From contig NZ_JAKSYE010000109.1 in assembly GCF_022829685.1 (NCBI RefSeq), forward strand, positions 1 through 38,904: DNA of 38,904 nucleotides. Direction: 5' to 3'. Below, in pieces: positions 31,501 to 38,904 of this stretch (position 1 is the first letter of the stretch; every line of letters begins with the position of its first letter). The DNA is from Methylobacterium sp. E-045. GTDB lineage: Bacteria; Pseudomonadota; Alphaproteobacteria; Rhizobiales; Beijerinckiaceae. Both the position numbers and the translations under genes were made by a program. The notes beneath the pieces are model-generated. The model was not told the origin of the DNA. It did not search any database and was given only the letters and a program-made list of their open reading frames with translations.

Positions 31501-33765
31501 ATGCCCGCTGCGCCCGGAGGCCCGCGCCTGCTGCTGCGCCGCCTCCGCGAAGCGATGGCGGAGCCGGTCAGTCCACAGGCACGCCTCGACCGTATCGTCA
31601 CCCTCATCGCGGCGAACGTCATCGCCGAGGTCTGCTCGGTCTATGTCCTCAGCGATGACAATACTCTCGAACTGTTTGCCACCGAGGGCCTGAACCGTTC
31701 GGCCGTCCACCTGACCCGGATGCGGGCGGACGAGGGCCTCGTCGGCCTCATCGCCAAGACCGCCGAGCCGCTCTCGCTCTCGGACGCCCAGTCGCATCCG
31801 TCCTTCTCGTACCGGCCCGAGACCGGGGAAGAGGCCTACCACGCCTTCCTCGGCGTGCCGCTCCTGCGCGCCGGGAACACCCTCGGCGTCCTCGTGGTGC
31901 AGAACCTCACTTACCGGGTCTATTCGGAAGAAGAGATCGAAGCGCTCCAGACGACGGCGATGGTGCTGTCCGAGATGATCGCGTCGGGTGAACTGCAATC
32001 CCTGGCCCCGGGTGCGGGCTCCGCCGCGCGCCGCGCCGTGAGTCAGCGCGGCGTGGCGCTCGCCGACGGCATCGGCCTCGGCCACGTGGTGCTGCACGAG
32101 CCGCGCATCATCGTGAAGCAGCTCATCGCCGAGAACCTGGAGCGCGAGGTCGAGCGCCTGGAGGAGGCCATCGGCGAGGTCCGCTCGGCCATCGACGAGC
32201 TCGTGGAGCGCGGCGACATCATCGGCACCGGCGAATCGCGCGAGGTGCTGGAGACCGTGCGGATGTTCGCCCACGACAAGGGCTGGCTGCGCCGGATGCG
32301 CGAGGCGGTCCATTCCGGCCTCACGGCGGAGGCCGCCGTGGAGCGTGTCCAATCGGACAACCGCGCCCGGATGATGCGGCAGAGCGATCCCTATCTCCGC
32401 GACCGGTTGCACGACCTCGACGACCTCGCCAACCGGCTCCTGCGCACGCTGATCGGCACGGAGAGCAACGGCACGCACCGCGAGCTTCCCGAGAACGCGA
32501 TCCTCGTCGCCCGCTCCATGGGGCCGGCGGCCCTCCTCGACTACGATCGCGCCTCCCTGCGCGGCGTGGTGCTGGAGGAAGGCGGCCCGACGAGCCACAT
32601 CGCCATCGTCGCGCGTGCCCTCGGGATCCCGGCGGTGGGCGAGATCGCCAACGCCACGGCGCTCTGCGACGCGGGCGACGCGATCATCGTCGACGGGGTG
32701 ACCGGCGAGATCCAGGTCCGGCCCGGGCCTGAGATCGAGGCTGCCTATGCCGAGCAGGTCCGCCTGCGCGCGCGCCGCCAGGAACAGTACCGGGCGTTGC
32801 GCGACCTGCCGGCCGTCACCAGCGACGGGGTCACCATCGGCCTGCAGCTGAATGCCGGACTGCTGGTGGACCTGACCCATCTCCATGAGACCGGGGCGGA
32901 GGGCATCGGCCTGTTCCGCACCGAACTGCAGTTCATGGTGGCGCAGCGGATGCCTTCGGCCGCCGAGCAGCAATCGCTCTACGAGGCGGTGTTCTCGGCC
33001 ACCGGCGACCTGCCGGTGACGATCCGCACCCTCGATATCGGCGGCGACAAGATCCTGCCCTACATGCCGGCCCTCGAAGAGGAGAACCCGGCCCTCGGCT
33101 GGCGCGCCATCCGCATCGGCCTCGACCGTCCGGCCCTGCTGCGGGTGCAATTGCGCGCCCTGCTGAGAGCCGCATCGGGTCGCCCGCTCAAGATCATGTT
33201 CCCGATGGTGGCCACGGTGGACGAGTTCGTCCGCGCCAAGGCCATCGTCGATCGCGAGAAGGCGCATCTGCGCCGCCACGGCCATGTCCTGCCGAGCGAT
33301 TGCCGCCTCGGGGTGATGGTGGAGGTCCCCTCGCTCCTGTTCCAGATCGACGAGATCGCCAAGGTCGCCGACTTCCTGTCGGTGGGCTCGAACGACCTGA
33401 TGCAGTTCCTCTTCGCGGTGGACCGCGAGAACCGCCGCGTCGCCGACCGGTTCGACACGCTGAGCATCCCGGCCCTGCGCGCCTTCCGCCTCATCGCGGA
33501 GCGGGCGACCGCCGCCGGCTGCCCCGTCACCATCTGCGGCGAGATCGGCGGCAAGCCCCTGGAGGCGATGGCCCTGATCGGCCTCGGCTTTCGCAACCTG
33601 TCGATGTCGCCGGCCTCCATCGGCCCGGTCAAGGCGATGGTGCTCGCCCTCGACGCGGGCGCCGTCACCGCTCTCATCGATGAAGAGATCGAACGGGCCG
33701 GCGACAGCGCCTCCCTGAGGCCCGCCCTCACGGCCTTCGCCAAGGCGCAGGGCGTGCCTATCTAG
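31501..33765 (+). CDS. ptsP: PEP-protein phosphotransferase of the nitrogen PTS (EI-Ntr)
   Basis: 754 residues. An N-terminal GAF domain (about 20-165: VTLIAANVIAEVCSVYVLSD to TAMVLSEMIAS), which in EI-Ntr senses glutamine, is followed by the PEP-utilising N-terminal region (about 180-310), the swivel domain with active-site His 366 in EEGGPTSHIAIVARALGIPA, and the C-terminal PEP-binding barrel with GLFRTELQFM, MVEVPSLLFQID, SVGSNDLMQF and the Cys in VTICGEIGGKP. It phosphorylates NPr, whose gene is not here. It lies 74 bp after lysC and 99 bp before prfA, as in other Rhizobiales. Confidence 0.97.
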   Translation: MPAAPGGPRLLLRRLREAMAEPVSPQARLDRIVTLIAANVIAEVCSVYVLSDDNTLELFATEGLNRSAVHLTRMRADEGLVGLIAKTAEPLSLSDAQSHPSFSYRPETGEEAYHAFLGVPLLRAGNTLGVLVVQNLTYRVYSEEEIEALQTTAMVLSEMIASGELQSLAPGAGSAARRAVSQRGVALADGIGLGHVVLHEPRIIVKQLIAENLEREVERLEEAIGEVRSAIDELVERGDIIGTGESREVLETVRMFAHDKGWLRRMREAVHSGLTAEAAVERVQSDNRARMMRQSDPYLRDRLHDLDDLANRLLRTLIGTESNGTHRELPENAILVARSMGPAALLDYDRASLRGVVLEEGGPTSHIAIVARALGIPAVGEIANATALCDAGDAIIVDGVTGEIQVRPGPEIEAAYAEQVRLRARRQEQYRALRDLPAVTSDGVTIGLQLNAGLLVDLTHLHETGAEGIGLFRTELQFMVAQRMPSAAEQQSLYEAVFSATGDLPVTIRTLDIGGDKILPYMPALEEENPALGWRAIRIGLDRPALLRVQLRALLRAASGRPLKIMFPMVATVDEFVRAKAIVDREKAHLRRHGHVLPSDCRLGVMVEVPSLLFQIDEIAKVADFLSVGSNDLMQFLFAVDRENRRVADRFDTLSIPALRAFRLIAERATAAGCPVTICGEIGGKPLEAMALIGLGFRNLSMSPASIGPVKAMVLALDAGAVTALIDEEIERAGDSASLRPALTAFAKAQGVPI

Positions 33766-33864
33766 CGAGCGTGACGGCGTCTTGCCGGCAGCCACGACCA
33801 CCCCCACGGACCCGGCGCGTCCGTCGGACATGCGCATTCCACAGTTGAGAGTATCCTCCGGGCG

Positions 33865-34950
33865 ATGACCCCTATTCCCTCAGACCGTCTCGACGCCATC
33901 CTGACGCGGCACGACATCGTCACCGCGACGCTCAGCGCGGGCTCGGCCGATTCCGACAGCTTCGTCCAACTGTCCCGGGAACTCGCCGAGCTCGACGGCG
34001 TGGTGGCGGCGATCCATGCCTATCGTGCGGCGGCGACGAACCTCGCCGAGATCGAGGCCCTCATCGACGAACCGGGGGGGGATGCCGAGATGCGCGCCCT
34101 CGCCGCCGCCGAGAAGCCCGATGCGGAAGCGGGGTTGGAGGCCGCGCACAAGGCCCTGCAGGTCATCCTGCTGCCCAAGGACGCCGCCGACGAGAAGAGC
34201 GCCATCCTCGAAATCCGTGCCGGCACCGGCGGCGACGAGGCCGCGCTCTTCGCCGGCGACCTGTTCCGCATGTACGCGAAATACGCCGACCTGAAGGGGT
34301 GGAAGGTCGACGTCATCTCCGAAAGCGAAGGGACCGTCGGCGGCTATCGCGAGGTCATCGCCGAGGTGAAGGGCAAAGGCGTGTTCGCCAAGCTCAAATT
34401 CGAGAGCGGCGCCCATCGCGTCCAGCGCGTGCCCGATACCGAAGCGCAGGGACGCATCCATACCTCCGCCGCCACCGTGGCGGTCCTGCCCGAAGCCGAA
34501 GAGGTCGATATCGTCGTCAACGATGCCGACCTGAAGATCGACACGATGCGGTCGCAGGGCGCCGGCGGCCAGCACGTCAACAAGACGGAATCGGCGATCC
34601 GCATCACCCATATGCCGAGCGGCATCGTCATCTTCGTCCAGGAAGAGCGCTCGCAGCACAAGAACCGGGCACGCGCCATGTCGCTCCTGCGTGCCAAGCT
34701 CTACGATGCGGAACGAACGGCCAAGGATGCGGTCCGGGCCGCGGACCGCAAGTCACAGGTGGGTTCCGGCGATCGTTCGGAGCGCATTCGCACGTACAAC
34801 TTCCCGCAGGCGCGGGTGACGGACCATCGCATCAACCTCACGCTCTACAAGCTGGAAGAGGTGCTTGCGGGAGAGGCCCTCGACGAACTCGTGGATGCCC
34901 TCATCACCGAGCATCAGGCGGAACTCATGGCCGCAGAAGGCATGGCGTGA
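33865..34950 (+). CDS. prfA: Peptide chain release factor 1
   Basis: 361 residues, normal for RF1, which ends translation at UAA and UAG. GAGGQHVNKTESAIRITH carries the GGQ loop that triggers peptidyl-tRNA hydrolysis. The stop-codon recognition tripeptide is PDT (VQRVPDTEAQGRIHTS), in place of the PAT found in E. coli RF1; it still keeps Pro and Thr. The C-terminal R-I-R-T-Y-N-F-P-Q and DHRINLTLYKLE are conserved. Its stop overlaps the prmC start (GTGA), so the release factor and its methyltransferase are translated together. Confidence 0.97.
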   Translation: MTPIPSDRLDAILTRHDIVTATLSAGSADSDSFVQLSRELAELDGVVAAIHAYRAAATNLAEIEALIDEPGGDAEMRALAAAEKPDAEAGLEAAHKALQVILLPKDAADEKSAILEIRAGTGGDEAALFAGDLFRMYAKYADLKGWKVDVISESEGTVGGYREVIAEVKGKGVFAKLKFESGAHRVQRVPDTEAQGRIHTSAATVAVLPEAEEVDIVVNDADLKIDTMRSQGAGGQHVNKTESAIRITHMPSGIVIFVQEERSQHKNRARAMSLLRAKLYDAERTAKDAVRAADRKSQVGSGDRSERIRTYNFPQARVTDHRINLTLYKLEEVLAGEALDELVDALITEHQAELMAAEGMA

Positions 34951-35894
34951 ATCAACGCGGCGTGACGGAAGACGGCACTGTGGGACGCGGCATCGATCCC
35001 TTGCAGACCCGCTCGCAGGCCCTCCGCCACGCCGTCGCGGCCTTTTCCGAGGCCGGGATCGACGGCGGGGCCAACGATGCCCGGTTCCTCCTCCTCCACG
35101 TCCTCGGCATCACGCCGACCGAACTCGCCTTGTCCGGTACGGAATCCATCGGCGAGCAGGGCGCCCTGCGGCTCGGGGACGCGATGCGGCGGCGTCTCGC
35201 GGGCGAGCCCGTGGCGCGCATCCTCGGCGAGTGGGAGTTCTGGGGGCTTCCCTTCATCCTCAACGCGGCGACCCTGGTTCCGCGGCCCGATACCGAGACC
35301 GTCGTCGACGCCGCCCTGGCGCTCTTCCCCAGCCGAGAGCGGCCCCTCCGCCTCCTCGATCTCGGAACCGGATCCGGCTGCATTCTCGTCTCGCTCCTGA
35401 GCGAATGGAAGCAGGCCTTCGGAGTCGGTCTCGACCGCTCGCACGAAGCGCTCGCCTGCGCACGGACCAACGCCCGTCTCAACGGTGTCGGGAGGCGTGC
35501 CGCCTTCCTGGCCGGCGATTGGTGCTCCGCCCTCGGCAAACCCTTCGACCTCGTCCTCTCGAACCCGCCCTACATCGCGAGCGCGGTCATATCGGCCCTG
35601 GCGGAAGAAGTCCGCTGCCACGATCCCCTCGGCGCCCTAGACGGCGGCGAGGATGGGCTTGTCGCATACAGACGGATCGTGACGGAGGTGAGCGGGGCAG
35701 CGGATGGCCGCCCCCGCCTCACTCCGAACGGGGCCCTCGTCCTCGAAGTCGGTCATGACCAGGCCGACGACGTCCTGCAGCTCGGCCGCCAGGCGGGTTT
35801 CGCACAGGGGTCCGTGAGGCACGATCTGGCCGGCCACGCCCGTGTCGTCACCCTGTCCGGCCTTCTGCCAACAGCCAACGACGACAGGCGATGA
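34947..35894 (+). CDS. prmC: Release factor glutamine methyltransferase
   Basis: 315 residues from GTG 34947, which overlaps the prfA stop. PrmC methylates the Gln of the GGQ motif in RF1 and RF2. Helical N-terminal domain (DARFLLLHVLGI), then WEFWGLPFILNAATLVPRPDTETVVD, SAM motif I LLDLGTGSGCILVSLL, the catalytic NPPYI near 206, and GALDGGEDGLVAYRRI. The last part (VRHDLAGHARVV) is typical. The N-terminal 12 residues (to RGIDPLQ) are not conserved, so a start a few codons later cannot be excluded. Confidence 0.96.
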   Translation: MNQRGVTEDGTVGRGIDPLQTRSQALRHAVAAFSEAGIDGGANDARFLLLHVLGITPTELALSGTESIGEQGALRLGDAMRRRLAGEPVARILGEWEFWGLPFILNAATLVPRPDTETVVDAALALFPSRERPLRLLDLGTGSGCILVSLLSEWKQAFGVGLDRSHEALACARTNARLNGVGRRAAFLAGDWCSALGKPFDLVLSNPPYIASAVISALAEEVRCHDPLGALDGGEDGLVAYRRIVTEVSGAADGRPRLTPNGALVLEVGHDQADDVLQLGRQAGFAQGSVRHDLAGHARVVTLSGLLPTANDDRR

Positions 35895-36272
35895 AAAAGA
35901 GCTTGTTGTAGGCTTGGGGAGCCGCTAATGTCACAGTCAGGTCGCGAACGATCCGTCAAGGCGGATCGAGGTAGAAGTGTCGGCGGCGTCTCGCACGCGA
36001 TGCTTTTAGACGATCTCCCCACCATCAAGCCGATATGCACGAGACGCCGTGTCGAAGCTTGATGAATTGAGTGCCAGACGACTGATGGGCGCCGCACTGT
36101 GAGCGCGGGAATCGGTTGACCGGACATACGGCGAGCACGGCAAAATCGATCGCGGACCCACTGACCGGATCCTACGAGGACTAGGAAGAGCCCGAGACGG
36201 GTCATCCTTCTTCGCCCGTGGCCCCGCCGCATCATCAGACGCTCCGATTTGAACGAGGGTCAATCGAGACCG
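35895..36272. other. Intergenic region before the DUF4167 gene
   Basis: 378 bp with no convincing gene. A minus-strand open frame (36235 down past 35895) has no ribosome binding site and runs on into prmC, so it is treated as chance. No U-tailed hairpin is found after prmC. The promoter of the DUF4167 gene should be here; nothing near consensus stands out. Confidence 0.6.
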
Positions 36273-37583
36273 ATGAGACCAAACCAGAATAGACGGATGC
36301 GCGGTCGCAACCGCCCCAAAGGTCCCAATCCGCTGACGCGTTCCTACGAGTCCAACGGGCCGGATGTGAAAATCCGTGGGACGGCGCAGCATATCGCCGA
36401 CAAATACGCCCAGCTCGCGCGTGATGCGCAAGCAAGTGGCGACCCGGTGGCCGCCGAAAACTATTTCCAGCACGGCGAGCATTATTTCCGCATCATCTCG
36501 GGTGCCCAGGAGCAGAACCGCCAGCAGAATGGCGGCTATGCCCGCAACGGCTACGACGACGACGAGGATGGCGACGACGAGGGTCAGGGCGCGAGCCTGG
36601 GCTATGCCGCCAACGGCTACGGCAACGGCTACAACGAAGAATACGGCGATCCGGCTCAACAGCCGCAACCTCAGCCGCAACCCTACGAGCCGCGCCAGGA
36701 TACACGGCAGGATTCGCCGTCGGATCAGCGCAACCCGCGTCGTGAACGCTTCCAGAACCGCAACGATCGCCCGCAGCGTTTCGACGGCAATCGGGACAAT
36801 CAGCGGCAGGACGGCAATCGGCAGGACGGCAACCGTCAGGATGGCGGCCGCCAGGACGGCTCTCGCTACGACGGAAACCGCAATGACGGCGGCCGGCAGG
36901 ACTACAATCGGCAGGATTCCTTCCGGGGCGATGGCAACAGGCAGGACAACCCGAGGCACGAGCAGCCACGGAACGAGCAGGCCAGGCCGGACCAGGCGCG
37001 CCAGGACTACGCTCGCCAGGACCAGCCGCGGGCCGATTTCAATCGTGGTCAGAATCGCAACGAGGGCCGCAACGACAGCTCCCGCTACGACACCCCGCGC
37101 AGCGAGTTCCAGGGCAACGACGCTGCTCCGAAACAGGATGTGACCTCCCAGGACGCGTCGCGTCAGGAGAGCAGCCCGCGTCAGGAGCCCGTCCGGTTCG
37201 ACTCCGTTCGACAGGACGCCCCTCGGCAGGACGTCCCCAGGAACGACGCCACGCGGAACGACACTCGTCGTTCCTCCGAAACGGCCCCGCGGCGTTCGCG
37301 CCGCCGGGAAGAGCCCGATCTGCGTTCCTCCGAGGATGTCGGTGCCCTGCCGGCCTTCCTGACCGCCGCCCCTCGTCCGGTCGCGGCCCCGGTGGCCGAG
37401 CGCTTCGTGGAACCGGCACGGGAGTCGGAGCCGATGCGGGATCTCGCCGGCGAGGCGCCCAAGGACGATACCTCGCCCAGCACACCCAAGCCGCGTCGTC
37501 GGCGCCGTCCGCGTTTCGAGGGATCGGACGGTTCCGAGACCGGCGGCATCAACACCGACGATACGCCGTCCACCGTGGAGTAG
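36273..37583 (+). CDS. DUF4167 protein with a long low-complexity tail
   Basis: 436 residues from ATG 36273 (MRPNQNRRMRGRNRPKG matches the usual start; TTG 36249 would add 8 residues). The conserved part is the first about 80 residues: basic leader, NPLTRSYESNGPDVKIRGTA, HIADKYAQLARDAQASGDPVAAENYFQHGEHYFRII. The remaining three quarters are disordered, rich in Q, R, D and N, with repeated R-Q-D-G-N units (about 175-235), and an R-R-R-R-R-P-R-F patch near the end, suggesting RNA or nucleic acid binding. The family sits next to prmC in Rhizobiales; function is unknown. Confidence 0.9.
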   Translation: MRPNQNRRMRGRNRPKGPNPLTRSYESNGPDVKIRGTAQHIADKYAQLARDAQASGDPVAAENYFQHGEHYFRIISGAQEQNRQQNGGYARNGYDDDEDGDDEGQGASLGYAANGYGNGYNEEYGDPAQQPQPQPQPYEPRQDTRQDSPSDQRNPRRERFQNRNDRPQRFDGNRDNQRQDGNRQDGNRQDGGRQDGSRYDGNRNDGGRQDYNRQDSFRGDGNRQDNPRHEQPRNEQARPDQARQDYARQDQPRADFNRGQNRNEGRNDSSRYDTPRSEFQGNDAAPKQDVTSQDASRQESSPRQEPVRFDSVRQDAPRQDVPRNDATRNDTRRSSETAPRRSRRREEPDLRSSEDVGALPAFLTAAPRPVAAPVAERFVEPARESEPMRDLAGEAPKDDTSPSTPKPRRRRRPRFEGSDGSETGGINTDDTPSTVE

Positions 37584-37640
37584 GTTGACGCACCGGCCAC
37601 CCGACACATGGTCGGATGGCAGGTCGCTCGGACATCTCAG

Positions 37641-37670
37641 AAGCCGCCCCCGTTCGGGGCGGCTTTTTTT
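37641..37670 (+). terminator. Rho-independent terminator of the DUF4167 gene
   Basis: AAGCCGCCCC (37641-37650) pairs exactly with GGGGCGGCTT (37656-37665) over a CGTTC loop, followed by a run of T to 37670. A textbook intrinsic terminator, 58 bp after the DUF4167 stop. Confidence 0.95.
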
Positions 37671-37698
37671 CATACCGGTGCGGCGCTCGGCAACCCAC

Positions 37699-38466
37699 TC
37701 ATAGGCGCCAGTCGAGATAGGCCTGGACGCGATGGCGTTCCCTTCTGTGCCGCCCGGCCTCACCGAAGGGAGCGATCTCCCAGATCCAGGATCGATCGGG
37801 ATCGGGCAGATGGATGCCATGGAGAAGATCGAACTGTTCGACGACGTGGCCTTCGCGGTTGTCCGTCACTTGTTCGGTATCGGCGATGAGGCAGACACGC
37901 GCCCGCAGACGGGACAATCCTTCGAGGTGCCTCGCCACGATGCTGCGGCCGAGTTCTACGGGAGGAAGCCTGTTGCGCGACTCGAACCAATCCAGTGGCA
38001 GGATCGGCAGTTGCGACAGACAATTGGCTGACACGACGAAGTCGATGTCGTCCCGGTCGAACTGCGAGACGGGATCGGCGCACCGCTCCCTCTCCCCTCT
38101 CAGCCAGTCGGCGCATCCACTCAGATCCGAGACCTGCAGGGTGACATTCGCGTAGCGCCGCGCCGCCCGGCGAGCCGGCCGAAGATGGACCATGTCCACC
38201 AGGATCACGCGCTCGAAGCATCGGGCCAGATCGTCCAAGGGCACGTCGTCCAAAAGGCCCGACCCCAGGATCACGGCGGTGCGACGACGGACAAGATCTG
38301 CGCAAGAGTGCCGGATGGCGGATCGGGCTGCATCAAGGTGATCCGCCCAAGCCGCGCGGCAACGGCGCGACCGCGACATCAGGAGGATGCTCTCACGCAG
38401 GTAGCCCAGGCTCCGCTGCGCTCGCGGGACCGGCGTCGTGAGGTAATGAAAGCCTTCGATCAGCAT
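37699..38466 (-). CDS. Hypothetical protein with a Rossmann/methyltransferase-like core
   Basis: 255 residues, basic, with no signal peptide. The part near 62-92 (RRTAVILGSGLLDDVPLDDL, then FERVILVDMVHLRPA) has the strand-glycine-turn and acidic strand-end residue of a SAM-type Rossmann fold, followed by VTLQVSDLSG and DIDFVVSANCLSQLP in the places of motifs II-IV. The N-terminal 60 residues are helical and Arg-rich. No named family is recognised, so methyltransferase activity is only a suggestion. Its 3' end faces the DUF4167 terminator. Confidence 0.72.
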   Translation of the reverse strand: MLIEGFHYLTTPVPRAQRSLGYLRESILLMSRSRRCRAAWADHLDAARSAIRHSCADLVRRRTAVILGSGLLDDVPLDDLARCFERVILVDMVHLRPARRAARRYANVTLQVSDLSGCADWLRGERERCADPVSQFDRDDIDFVVSANCLSQLPILPLDWFESRNRLPPVELGRSIVARHLEGLSRLRARVCLIADTEQVTDNREGHVVEQFDLLHGIHLPDPDRSWIWEIAPFGEAGRHRRERHRVQAYLDWRL

Positions 38467-38507
38467 GAGATATCGATGGTTCGCGAGGCGGGAACAGCGA
38501 GGCCGAG

Positions 38508-38533
38508 GGAACTTCAGCGAGGCCGTTTCGGTT
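38508..38533 (+). promoter_or_regulatory. Candidate EcfG promoter of the Pmp3-like gene
   Basis: GGAAC (38508-38512), 17 bases, then GGTT (38530-38533): one mismatch from GGAAC-N17-CGTT, 40 bp before the GTG start. A second GGAAC at 38491-38495 and a direct repeat CAGCGAGGCCG (38495-38505, 38515-38525) suggest a small local duplication. Tentative. Confidence 0.35.
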
Positions 38534-38573
38534 CACCGGGGCGACCAATCACTCGATCGATCAGGGAAACATC

Positions 38574-38738
38574 GTGTCCAACCTCATCCGCATTCTCATC
38601 GCGATTTTTCTTCCGCCGATCGCCGTGCTGCTGACCGTCGGGATCGGCGTTCAGTTCTTCCTGAACATCCTGCTGTGCATCTTGTTCTACCTGCCGGGCT
38701 CGATCCACGCCCTTTGGATCGTGCTTCGCTCGCGCTGA
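38574..38738 (+). CDS. Pmp3/YqaE-family small membrane protein
   Basis: 54 residues from GTG 38574, with AGGGA about 7 bases upstream. The sequence (MSNLIRILIAIFLPPIAVLL, then GVQFFLNILLCILFYLPGSIHALWIVLR) has the Pmp3/YqaE pattern: two membrane helices, a P-P pair in the first, and Y-x-P-G-x-I-H-A after the second. Members are linked to salt, cold and membrane-potential stress in plants, yeast and bacteria. A hairpin terminator follows 24 bp after the stop. Confidence 0.9.
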   Translation: MSNLIRILIAIFLPPIAVLLTVGIGVQFFLNILLCILFYLPGSIHALWIVLRSR

Positions 38739-38762
38739 GTTTGTTCTGGACAGACGCATTGA

Positions 38763-38793
38763 AGCCCGCGGCGTGTGTACGCTGCGGGCTTTT
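38763..38793 (+). terminator. Rho-independent terminator after the Pmp3-like gene
   Basis: AGCCCGCGGCG (38763-38773) pairs with CGCTGCGGGCT (38780-38790) with one G-T wobble and a TGTGTA loop, followed by TTTT. It is also just downstream of the tRNA 3' end on the opposite strand. Confidence 0.8.
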
Positions 38794-38818
38794 GTGTGTG
38801 TGGTGATGTTTGGGAATT

Positions 38819-38895
<77 letters not shown>

Positions 38896-38904
38896 CCAGG
38901 GTGT

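Noticed and set aside
31417..33837. Long minus-strand open frame opposite ptsP (806 codons)
   Set aside because: Antisense shadow of a GC-rich gene; low-complexity, no domain, no ribosome binding site. The same applies to frames opposite lysC/ubiG, the acyl-CoA synthetase and dnaE2.
35753..36235. Minus-strand open frame in the gap after prmC with a short hydrophobic start
   Set aside because: No Shine-Dalgarno sequence, no family resemblance, and it runs well into the prmC coding region on the other strand.

Overview
The window looks like chromosomal DNA of a GC-rich alphaproteobacterium of the Hyphomicrobiales (Rhizobiales), most like Methylobacterium/Methylorubrum or a close relative. Signs of this are the high GC in all genes, an alphaproteobacterial SOS box (GTTC-N7-GTTC) in front of an imuA-imuB-dnaE2 cassette, an EcfG-type general-stress promoter (GGAAC-N17-CGTT), the order ubiG / lysC-ptsP-prfA-prmC / DUF4167, and small families (PRC-barrel, DUF2188, DUF6880) common in these bacteria. 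The genus is inferred from protein character, not from a marker search.

Layout. 1-300: edge of an IS1182-family insertion sequence whose transposase runs off the left end. 300-6500: ahcY (S-adenosylhomocysteine hydrolase) with a palindromic operator and a 24-bp tandem duplication upstream; a SUKH-like protein; an acyl-CoA synthetase and nitroreductase pair; a membrane diguanylate cyclase. 6500-10700: small accessory genes, many exported or stress-type: an exported metallo-beta-lactamase-fold hydrolase, a lone LuxR helix-turn-helix protein, DUF2188 behind a clear EcfG promoter, an exported glutathione peroxidase, a PRC-barrel protein and a degenerate receiver. 10900-13400: argJ, a SIMPL-domain protein and mutT as a tightly overlapping operon. 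13400-18350: a DUF6880 protein; a frameshifted gene joining a phage/GTA-type three-helix holin region to an SLT lytic transglycosylase; DUF427; an NDUFAF5-like methyltransferase; a glycine-zipper protein. 18500-21500: comF, a TIGR03862-type flavoprotein and a secreted collagen-like protein. 21600-27540: the SOS mutagenesis cassette, with a palindromic intergenic repeat between imuB and dnaE2. 27580-31430: a quinone oxidoreductase, a PEBP protein, ubiG and lysC. 31500-37670: ptsP, prfA, prmC and DUF4167, ending at a strong terminator. 37700-38904: an uncharacterised Rossmann-like protein, a 54-residue Pmp3/YqaE membrane protein and an initiator tRNA-Met.

How the genes work together. ahcY removes the by-product of the SAM-dependent methyltransferases, two or three of which lie in the window (ubiG, prmC, the NDUFAF5-like protein). 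prfA and prmC form a functional pair, since PrmC methylates the GGQ motif of release factors. imuA, imuB and dnaE2 make the damage-induced mutasome. Several small genes share candidate EcfG promoters and may belong to the PhyR-EcfG stress regulon. The most unusual item is the holin-transglycosylase fusion, which is interrupted by a -1 shift at a run of seven C.
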